11,356 nucleotides of DNA from an uncultured Saprospiraceae bacterium (GTDB lineage Bacteria > Bacteroidota > Bacteroidia > Chitinophagales > Saprospiraceae), in assembly GCA_937952155.1 (NCBI GenBank), contig CALFYH010000167.1:1-11356 (forward strand), read 5' to 3'. Position 1 is the first letter of the stretch, and each line of letters opens with the position of its first letter. The notes beneath the pieces were generated by a model. That model was given only the letters and a program-made list of their open reading frames with translations, made no database searches and was not told the DNA's origin. Shown here one piece after another: positions 5,598 to 11,356 of the stretch. The translations under genes and the position numbers were made by a program.

Positions 5598-7376
5598 ATG
5601 TCTATAACCCAGTTGTTAAAAAAAATAATACCTTTTATACAGCCATATAAAAAAATTATCGTTTTTACTTTTATCCTTACACTTTTGGGGTCATTTGCGG
5701 CTCAAGTCAATGCATTCATTTTACGATATACTGTTGACTCTATCAGTGACTTGATGGTAGAAAAAAAAGCTTTGAAAGATGGTTTTGCACTCTTATTGTT
5801 TATAAGTTTGATACTATTTTCAAAGGAAATGTTGAACGCTTTAATTCAATTTGGGCAAAAATTTTATGGAGAAAAACTGAGAATTTTTATAAGTAGAGAC
5901 TTGTCTCAAGCAATTATTGAAAAAATCTTAACCTACAGATTAGCCTTTTATAATTCTACCGAAAATGATAGTGGAAAACTTCAAACACGGATAGATCTTG
6001 GGATATCGAGCTTGACGCGACTTATTCAAAATTTTTTTATAGATATTTTACCTTTATTTACCAATGCAATAGTGGCACTTAGTGTCATGTTTTATGCAAA
6101 TTTTTATGTGGGTCTGGTTGGCCTCATTATGATACCATTTTATTTTTGGGTAAGCAATCTTCAAGCGAAAAAACTAAGTGGATTTCGTAGAAATATGCGA
6201 ACATATAGAGAAAGTAAAAGCAGTCGAATTATCAATCTGATAGAATCTATTACCGTGATCAAAAGTTTTGTTAACGAAAAAGTAGAAGCTGATAAACATG
6301 CCCAAATCCAATTTGACATGACTGAGAATCAAATGCAAACCAGAAAAGTGAGTTTTGTTTTTGATAGTGTGAAAAGTTTTATAGAACAATTTGGTGTGAT
6401 TATTATCATCGTTTTGACGGCTTATTTTGTACTAAATGGCCAAATGTCCTTAGGAGCCATTATGTTTCACATTATGTTATTTTCTAATGTATCTGCGCCT
6501 ATCAAACAATTACATAGGATATATGATGAGGTAAACGATGCATTGATCTATTCTGAAGGATTTTTTGATATCATAGAATCTAAACATGAAGTAGAAATTT
6601 CAGGCAATTATAAACCTGAAAAAATAACGGGCTTATTTGAATTAAAAAATGTAAACTTCAGATATCCAAATGGACATCAAGCCTTGAAGGATATAAATTT
6701 CACCATAAATCCCAATGAAATTACGGCACTGGTCGGATTGAGTGGCGCAGGAAAAAGTACGATCATTAATTTGTTGGATAAGTTTTATGAGCCACAGTCG
6801 GGACATATTTTTTTAGATGGCATAGACCTGAAGGAGTACGACACCCATTTTCTAAGAAGCAAAATTGGTTTGGTATTACAAAAAAACCATATTTTCAAAG
6901 GGACAATTCATGAAAACATTGCCTATGGACTTGAAAATGCTACCAAGGAACAAGTGGTAGAAGCTGCCCAAAAAGCCTATATTCATAACCAAATAATGGA
7001 ACTTTCTTTGGGTTATGAATCTGATGCGCACTTGTTGTCAGGTGGTCAGCAACAAAGAATCGCGATAGCAAGATTATTTTTGAAGAATCCACCGATCATT
7101 TTTTTGGATGAACCAACAGCTAATTTGGATGCTATAGCCACCGAACAAATTAAAAAAAGTATTGATGCTATTAAAAAAGATAGAACCGTAATAATAGTTT
7201 CGCATAGCATTTCGCAAATTATAGATGCATCCAATATTATTGTCCTCAAGCAAGGAGAATGTATTGAGAATGGTACCCATGAAGAGTTGTATAAAAACAA
7301 AGCAGAGTATTATTCAATATTTAGTGCAATGGCAAATAGCTTGAATATTGAAAAAATTATGACTACCTATGAGTAA
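5598..7376 (+). CDS. ABC exporter, fused membrane and ATPase domains (homodimer type)
   Basis: A 592-residue half-transporter with a type IV exporter fold. Six membrane helices occupy roughly 18-38, 63-83, 145-165, 167-187, 264-281 and 283-300. The ATPase domain follows: A-loop Tyr356, Walker A GLSGAGKST (380-388), Q-loop Gln428, signature LSGGQ (480-484), Walker B IIFLDEP (500-506, catalytic Glu505), D-loop NLDA (509-512) and switch His536. All catalytic elements are intact, so two identical subunits could give two working sites. There is no N-terminal C39 peptidase domain, so it should not process double-glycine peptides itself. Substrate is unknown; relatives move lipids, drugs, peptides or siderophores. 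The gene is AT-rich like the preceding block. The lipoprotein esterase gene follows after 61 bases, so co-transcription is possible. Confidence 0.93.
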   Translation: MSITQLLKKIIPFIQPYKKIIVFTFILTLLGSFAAQVNAFILRYTVDSISDLMVEKKALKDGFALLLFISLILFSKEMLNALIQFGQKFYGEKLRIFISRDLSQAIIEKILTYRLAFYNSTENDSGKLQTRIDLGISSLTRLIQNFFIDILPLFTNAIVALSVMFYANFYVGLVGLIMIPFYFWVSNLQAKKLSGFRRNMRTYRESKSSRIINLIESITVIKSFVNEKVEADKHAQIQFDMTENQMQTRKVSFVFDSVKSFIEQFGVIIIIVLTAYFVLNGQMSLGAIMFHIMLFSNVSAPIKQLHRIYDEVNDALIYSEGFFDIIESKHEVEISGNYKPEKITGLFELKNVNFRYPNGHQALKDINFTINPNEITALVGLSGAGKSTIINLLDKFYEPQSGHIFLDGIDLKEYDTHFLRSKIGLVLQKNHIFKGTIHENIAYGLENATKEQVVEAAQKAYIHNQIMELSLGYESDAHLLSGGQQQRIAIARLFLKNPPIIFLDEPTANLDAIATEQIKKSIDAIKKDRTVIIVSHSISQIIDASNIIVLKQGECIENGTHEELYKNKAEYYSIFSAMANSLNIEKIMTTYE

Positions 7377-7437
7377 AGATATTAGTGAAATGGAAATCTC
7401 GAACAAATAGCATTCATTAACACATAAAATATAAAAT

Positions 7438-8247
7438 ATGAAGTTCATTTATTACCACCTCATCGTCATCATTTTAGCTTGTACAAGCTGTAAGAACGAA
7501 GCACCGCCAAGTGACCCAATACCCGAACATGAGACTTTCAAAATTGCATCAAATCAAGTTGGTGAAGATCGAGTAATCAATGTGTGGACACCTTCCAATT
7601 ATAAGGCGAGCACAGACTCACTGCCTGTGATGTATATGGCAGATGGTGGCGTAAAAGAAGACTTTCCCCACATAGCAAATACGCTGGCAAAATTGATCAC
7701 TGAAAACAAAATAAAACCATTGATACTCGTCGGCATAGAAAATACGCAACGACGTAAAGATCTGACTGGTGTAACTGAAGTAGCTAAAGACAAAGAAGTG
7801 GCTCCGGTAGTAGGTGGTTCAGAAAAATTTAGGGCATTCATCAAAGAAGAACTGATCCCTGAAATCAATAAAAGATACAGGACAACGGCGGAGAAAAGCA
7901 TCATCGGCGAATCGCTATCGGGATTGTTTGTGATGGAAACGTTCTTCTTGACACCTGAAATGTTTGACCATTACATCGCCTTTGACCCTTCATTATGGTG
8001 GAATGACCATTATTTGGTGAGAACCGCAAAAGATCATTTAGCCAAGTTGCCACCTTCTACAAAGCGGGTTTGGTTTGCTGGCTCCAGTGCAGAAGACATC
8101 TCTGTGTACACCAAAGAATTGGCTGAGATTTTCAAAGCAGAAAATAACCCAAATCTAACATGGAATTATTCCGACGAGCCAAAAGAGCAGCACTCGACCA
8201 TTTTTAGAGCCACCAAAGAGAAAGCAATTATTTGGACTTTAAATTAG
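7438..8247 (+). CDS. Esterase-D-like alpha/beta-hydrolase lipoprotein (PF00756 type)
   Basis: A 269-residue protein. The N-terminus is a lipoprotein signal: hydrophobic stretch 4-14, then ACTSCKN, with lipidation at Cys15 (after ILA) or Cys18. A mature domain of the esterase D / IroE / Fes type follows: INVWTPSNY (47-55), LPVMYMADGG (62-71) and PLILVGIEN (94-102). The nucleophile elbow is IIGESLSGLF (155-164), with Ser159 as probable nucleophile; position 161 is Ser where many relatives have Ala or Gly. FDPSLWWND (182-190) and the likely catalytic His252 in EQHSTIF follow. Family members cleave esters, including siderophore and acyl esters, in the periplasm. Next to an exporter a siderophore-related role is conceivable, but no siderophore synthesis or receptor gene is seen. 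The next gene follows after 21 bases. Confidence 0.85.
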   Translation: MKFIYYHLIVIILACTSCKNEAPPSDPIPEHETFKIASNQVGEDRVINVWTPSNYKASTDSLPVMYMADGGVKEDFPHIANTLAKLITENKIKPLILVGIENTQRRKDLTGVTEVAKDKEVAPVVGGSEKFRAFIKEELIPEINKRYRTTAEKSIIGESLSGLFVMETFFLTPEMFDHYIAFDPSLWWNDHYLVRTAKDHLAKLPPSTKRVWFAGSSAEDISVYTKELAEIFKAENNPNLTWNYSDEPKEQHSTIFRATKEKAIIWTLN

Positions 8248-8268
8248 CATCTGACAACATCATCCACC

Positions 8269-9231
8269 ATGTATAAAATCATTTATTTGTTAGCCATTAT
8301 GAGCTTTGCTAGTGCTTGTGCCACCACCCAAAACAAAAAGTTAGGAGGTGAGCATAAATATGCTATTGCTTATAATGTGCATATCAAAGACACCATTCAT
8401 AAAAATGATTATGAAATTATAACCATGAATATGGATGGAACCAGCAAAAAGAATATTACCAACAATCATGATGTAGCATGGACATATTATGCCTACAAAG
8501 ATCGCCTTTTTTTCATCAGCGATAGAGACACTTGCAGCCGATGTTTTTTTCTATATGAGACTGATGTAAATGGGAAAAATATAAAAAAAGTGAGTGAGCT
8601 TATGCTAGAAGATAGCTGGATGAGTGGCAGAAATAATGGTGAGGAGCTCGTAGTGGCAGGTAGGCAAGGAAAAACACTAAGGTACCAGCTTTTTATCATT
8701 AATACCAAGACTGGATCTTATACCCAATTGACCCATGAACTATCAGCAAAATATGGTGATCCTTGCTTTTCTACTGATGGCAAAAAAATTGTATTTTATT
8801 ACAAAAAAGACAAATCTGACAAAAAAAGTCACGAAGAATTGTTTTTAATGAATGATGATGGCACCGAATTGGTTCAGCTGACACACTATCCCGAAAACAA
8901 TGCTTCGGCAAAAGACTATGGCTATAGAGCAGGTGCTGCAAAATGGCATCCCACTGAAAATTTCATCAGTTATGTATCGCTCCAAGACGGTCGGCATAGC
9001 ATTTTTGCTGTAACACCAGACGGCAAGAAGCAATGGAAACTTATTGAAAATGAACTTTCAGAAGGTTATCACGACTGGAGTGCTGATGGTAAATGGCTCA
9101 CGTTCAATAAGTCAGACATCAAAGAGACCCAGTACCACATCGTACTCATGGACTGGAAAACCAAAGAACAAAAACAATTGACAGACAATACCTATACGTC
9201 TCAACTTTCGCCAGTGTTTGTTCAAAAATGA
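8269..9231 (+). CDS. TolB/PD40-type beta-propeller lipoprotein
   Basis: A 320-residue protein with signal peptide YLLAIMSFASAC; Cys17 is the likely lipidated residue. The rest is built from PD40 blades, each with a D/N-G-T/K turn followed by strands. Visible units include YEIITMNMDGTSKKNIT (48-64), DRLFFISDRD (78-87), GDPCFSTDGKKIVFYY (163-178) with LFLMNDDGTELVQLT (191-205), AKWHPTENFISYVS (224-237), and HDWSADGKWLTFNKS (268-282) with IVLMDWKTKEQKQLT (291-305). This resembles the propeller of TolB and of Bacteroidota secreted WD40-like proteins. TolB's N-terminal domain is absent. CSRC (89-92) gives a CxxC pair in an exported protein. There is no enzyme domain; binding of a protein or glycan is the usual expectation. 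The start is supported by the signal peptide. It is probably co-transcribed with the esterase gene. Confidence 0.85.
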   Translation: MYKIIYLLAIMSFASACATTQNKKLGGEHKYAIAYNVHIKDTIHKNDYEIITMNMDGTSKKNITNNHDVAWTYYAYKDRLFFISDRDTCSRCFFLYETDVNGKNIKKVSELMLEDSWMSGRNNGEELVVAGRQGKTLRYQLFIINTKTGSYTQLTHELSAKYGDPCFSTDGKKIVFYYKKDKSDKKSHEELFLMNDDGTELVQLTHYPENNASAKDYGYRAGAAKWHPTENFISYVSLQDGRHSIFAVTPDGKKQWKLIENELSEGYHDWSADGKWLTFNKSDIKETQYHIVLMDWKTKEQKQLTDNTYTSQLSPVFVQK

Positions 9232-9262
9232 GGATGATTTTATTCAAAATTTTAAACAGTAA

Positions 9263-10006
9263 ATGGATTTTTTACAAAAAATAATTACGGATTTTGAGCT
9301 TCATGATGTTGAGGGAATCAAAGAATGTTTTGACCATGGTGTTGATCCTAATGCTATTATCGACGGCCATCCCTTGGTATATCGACTGATAAATATGTAC
9401 ACTCGGGGCCCAATGTTCAAAAGTTGTGTGCAGGCTTTTGTAGATCATGGTTTGGATTTTGATGATAAAATATTGCTCTCTGTACTCCTTGACGATGCTG
9501 GTTTACTAGACAAACATCTGTCAGATGACAAAACCGCAATTTCTAAAGGGTATTCATTGGACTGCACTTTTACGCCACTTTATGAGGTATCATTGCTCCA
9601 CATTTGTGCGGAATACAATCATGTCGCTTGTGCAGAAGTGCTAGTAAATCATGGTGCTGACGTTGATGCAATAGCGGGAATTGACGAGTATGGATTTGGC
9701 GGACATACACCCATTTTTCATACCGTAAACCAAGATGCCAACAAGAGTATAGACATGCTACGATTTTTATTGTCAAAAAAAGCGAACATAAGTCTGACAG
9801 TGAAGGGACTGATATGGGGAAAAGGCTATGATTGGGAGACTTTTATACCATCGGTCAATCCTATAAGCTATTCGATGATGGGTTTGTTGCGCCAATTTCA
9901 ACGGACGGAAGAGCAGATTAATGAAATCGTAACATTGCTCATGAAGGCTCAATACGATATGGATTATTTTCCACCAAACATTCCAAACAAATATTTACAC
10001 AATTAA
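9263..10006 (+). CDS. Ankyrin-repeat protein
   Basis: A 247-residue cytoplasmic protein with no signal peptide. The clearest repeats are VSLLHICAEYNHVACAEVLV continuing to NHGADVDA (109-136) and GHTPIFHTVNQDANKSIDML continuing to LSKKANIS (147-177), both with the typical TPLH-like turn and hydrophobic helix pair. A weaker unit at 5-35 reads FELHDVEGIKECFDHGVDPN, and another covers 37-66. The C-terminus (VNPISYSMMGLL, 198-209, then a helix to about 230) acts as a cap. Ankyrin repeats bind proteins; no partner is evident. It lies 31 bases after the propeller gene and 24 before the membrane protein gene, so it may share a transcript with both. No catalytic motif is visible. Confidence 0.85.
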   Translation: MDFLQKIITDFELHDVEGIKECFDHGVDPNAIIDGHPLVYRLINMYTRGPMFKSCVQAFVDHGLDFDDKILLSVLLDDAGLLDKHLSDDKTAISKGYSLDCTFTPLYEVSLLHICAEYNHVACAEVLVNHGADVDAIAGIDEYGFGGHTPIFHTVNQDANKSIDMLRFLLSKKANISLTVKGLIWGKGYDWETFIPSVNPISYSMMGLLRQFQRTEEQINEIVTLLMKAQYDMDYFPPNIPNKYLHN

Positions 10007-10030
10007 TTATCACAATAAGATAAAAAGAAG

Positions 10031-10669
10031 ATGCATAAAACCATCCAAATAATGATCTACATTCATGCCTTTATGGGTGGCGTCGCACTCTTAGCAGGAT
10101 TCATTTCCATAGTATCACAAAAAGGGAAGGAAGTACATAAGAAATCAGGGAAGATATTTTACTATGCAATGCTTTTTTCAGCATTAACGGCCTTGGTAAT
10201 TGCCGTCATGCCTGGTCACGAAAGCCCATTTTTGTTTGCTATTGGCATATTTAGTTCTTATTTTGTATTGACAGGCTATAGAGCTTTGCAATTTAAGACG
10301 GATGGCGTAAATCTATCAATAGATAAGATCATATCGTGGGCGATGATCGTCACTGGAATCATGATGATGCTATACAATCCAATTTTTCATAAGAATATAA
10401 ATATCGTACTGACGGCTTTTGGCTTAGTAGGCTTGGTTTTTTCAGTGAGAGACTTATACATATATAAAGATTTAAAGCATCTAAAGAAAAACTGGCTAAA
10501 ATTACATCTCGGAAAAATGATGGGCGGATACATCTCGGCCACCACGGCTTTTGTAGTCGTCAACGATTTTTTTCCTAGCTTTTATGGCTGGTTTATCCCT
10601 GGCATATTTGGTAGCTTGTATATCGCCTACTGGATAAGGAAAATGAATAAAAAAGTGGTGAAAGGGTAA
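10031..10669 (+). CDS. Polytopic membrane protein, DUF2306-like
   Basis: A 212-residue protein with about seven hydrophobic helices (roughly 8-28, 42-61, 66-84, 98-116, 121-139, 164-180 and 187-203). The first reads IHAFMGGVALLAGFISIV and leads to GKEVHKKSGKIFYYAM (32-47). This pattern (H in helix 1, then H-x2-S-G-K-I-F) matches a common Bacteroidota membrane family often labelled DUF2306. His12, His36, His64, His120 and His159 lie at or near membrane boundaries and could bind heme or metal, but that is inference. The basic C-terminus (RKMNKKVVKG) should face the cytoplasm. The AAGAAG just before the ATG is a weak ribosome-binding match. Function is unknown. Confidence 0.75.
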   Translation: MHKTIQIMIYIHAFMGGVALLAGFISIVSQKGKEVHKKSGKIFYYAMLFSALTALVIAVMPGHESPFLFAIGIFSSYFVLTGYRALQFKTDGVNLSIDKIISWAMIVTGIMMMLYNPIFHKNINIVLTAFGLVGLVFSVRDLYIYKDLKHLKKNWLKLHLGKMMGGYISATTAFVVVNDFFPSFYGWFIPGIFGSLYIAYWIRKMNKKVVKG

Positions 10670-10676
10670 TTAGATT

Positions 10677-10705
10677 TTGTAAAATCAAAAATTAATATTT
10701 TACAA
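10677..10705. other. 9-bp inverted repeat, TTGTAAAAT-N11-ATTTTACAA (terminator or operator)
   Basis: Perfect 9-base arms at 10677-10685 and 10697-10705, starting eight bases after the membrane protein gene's stop. A smaller perfect hairpin, GATTTT-GT-AAAATC (10673-10686), overlaps it. A T-rich run (10711-10728) follows. This could be an AT-rich terminator or a dimeric regulator site ahead of the VOC gene; the sequence alone does not decide. Confidence 0.4.
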
Positions 10706-10765
10706 TTAACATGTTTTATTTATTTTTACATCGGAAACAAGTAATTTTAATCAAATTAATTCAAT

Positions 10766-11158
10766 ATGGCAACACCGGCAAAAAATCCATTCGCTTGGGT
10801 AGAAATTTATGTGGACGATATGAGCAGGGCTCAAAAATTTTACGAAACGGTATTACAGATTCAAATGGTTCCGATGCAAGCACCTGGTGATTTTGGGGAT
10901 CTGGAAATGGTGAGTTTTCCTTGGGCACAAGGAGAAATCAACATAAGTGGCGCTTTGTGTAAAACGAGCGAAATGAAGCCTGGAGCAGGTGGCACCTTGG
11001 TTTACTTCACGTGCGAAGATTGTGCGGTAGAAACGGCAAGTGTGGAAAATGCAGGGGGAAAAGTCTTGCAGGATAAATTTCCAATTGGCGAGCACGGCTT
11101 TTGTTCGATAGTGATGGATACGGAAGGCAATACCATTGGCTTTCACTCTGACAAATAG
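10766..11158 (+). CDS. VOC/glyoxalase-fold protein
   Basis: A 130-residue protein with the two beta-alpha-beta-beta-beta halves of the vicinal-oxygen-chelate fold. The first half reads FAWVEIYVDDMSRAQKFYET (9-28), followed by DLEMVSFPW (45-53); the second reads GGTLVYFTCED (75-85), ASVENAGGKV (91-100) and FCSIVMDTEGNTIGFHSD (112-129). Glu13 sits where the first metal-binding His often lies. GNTIGFHS is the usual C-terminal strand, but lacks the Glu that follows in classical glyoxalase I. This subgroup is often labelled glyoxalase or bleomycin-resistance-like without a proven substrate, and I would not assign methylglyoxal detoxification. Length is typical. It stands alone, with inverted repeats on both sides suggesting its own transcript. 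Confidence 0.88.
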   Translation: MATPAKNPFAWVEIYVDDMSRAQKFYETVLQIQMVPMQAPGDFGDLEMVSFPWAQGEINISGALCKTSEMKPGAGGTLVYFTCEDCAVETASVENAGGKVLQDKFPIGEHGFCSIVMDTEGNTIGFHSDK

Positions 11159-11187
11159 TTGGTATTAGGCATAGTAGATTTTAACGT

Positions 11188-11215
11188 ATGTTCATAGGTT
11201 TTTCATTATGAACAT
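11188..11215 (+). terminator. Hairpin downstream of the VOC gene, possible terminator
   Basis: ATGTTCATA (11188-11196) and TATGAACAT (11207-11215) are perfect inverted arms around a 10-base loop, 29 bases past the VOC stop. A T run is present only 8 bases later (11224-11228), so it is not a textbook intrinsic terminator; an operator site for the next gene is also possible. Confidence 0.4.
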
Positions 11216-11265
11216 GGTTGAGCTTTTTGGATAAATCAAGATAAACAGGGTACATTAGGATGAGC

Positions 11266-11301
11266 TTTGTATTTTTATGGCTCAGATGTTGATATTTTTT
11301 G
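11266..11301 (+). promoter_or_regulatory. Weak candidate promoter for the gene at the right edge
   Basis: TTTG (11266-11269) and TATTTTTTG (11293-11301), the latter one base longer than TAnnTTTG, are separated by 23 bases and lie 32 bases before an ATG. A poor match in both element and spacing. Confidence 0.22.
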
Positions 11302-11333
11302 GCAACCATCAAAATAAGCAATAAGCATAATAT

Positions 11334-11356
11334 ATGAAGAGATTTTACGAATTACC
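11334..11356 (+). CDS. Possible gene start at the right edge, seven codons visible
   Basis: ATG opens MKRFYEL and runs out of the window. The Lys-Arg beginning and the preceding AT-rich leader with a weak promoter suit a real start, but seven codons cannot identify a gene. Confidence 0.3.

Noticed and set aside
5598..7376. Bacteriocin-processing (C39) ABC transporter
   Set aside because: No N-terminal peptidase domain; the protein begins directly with the membrane domain.
10853..11146. 97-codon minus-strand ORF opposite the VOC gene
   Set aside because: Shadow of a clear VOC-fold gene; Cys- and His-rich composition typical of antisense translation.

Overview
The window looks like a chromosomal stretch from a Bacteroidota bacterium. 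The evidence is low GC, few Shine-Dalgarno sequences, several exact matches to the Bacteroidota -7 promoter element TAnnTTTG, Bacteroidota-style lipoproteins, and a single-function aspartate kinase beginning with KFGGASV. A Saprospiria or Chitinophagia-like member is my guess only; the sequence does not settle it.

Positions 1-1328 (minus strand) hold a three-gene run. In transcription order these are a LOG-family nucleotide phosphoribohydrolase, an unrecognised 184-aa protein that starts with TTG, and the N-terminus of a VOC/glyoxalase-fold protein that overlaps it by ATGA and leaves the window. Positions 1329-1567 are a divergent promoter region. Positions 1568-3774 (plus) carry aspartate kinase and, five bases later, a membrane-anchored DNA/RNA non-specific nuclease.

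Positions 3775-5597 form a more AT-rich, accessory-looking block. It has two small unrecognised membrane proteins (one with an N-terminal zinc ribbon), what looks like the debris of a decayed gene, several tiny ORFs, and a 25-base direct repeat (24/25 identical) that includes a TAnnTTTG promoter box. One copy lies before the zinc-ribbon gene, the other before the ABC transporter. Positions 5598-7376 encode a complete homodimer-type ABC exporter.

Positions 7438-10669 are closely packed plus-strand genes: an esterase-D-like lipoprotein, a TolB/PD40-type beta-propeller lipoprotein, an ankyrin-repeat protein and a polytopic membrane protein resembling the DUF2306 group. A VOC-fold protein follows at 10766-11158, with an inverted repeat on each side of it, and a new ORF begins at the right edge.

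I found no CRISPR array, tRNA, rRNA, transposase or recognisable defence or biosynthetic cluster. The most interesting part is the AT-rich block at 3775-5597, with its duplicated promoter, gene remnant and the small ORF just upstream of the exporter. Evidence for a new system is suggestive only.
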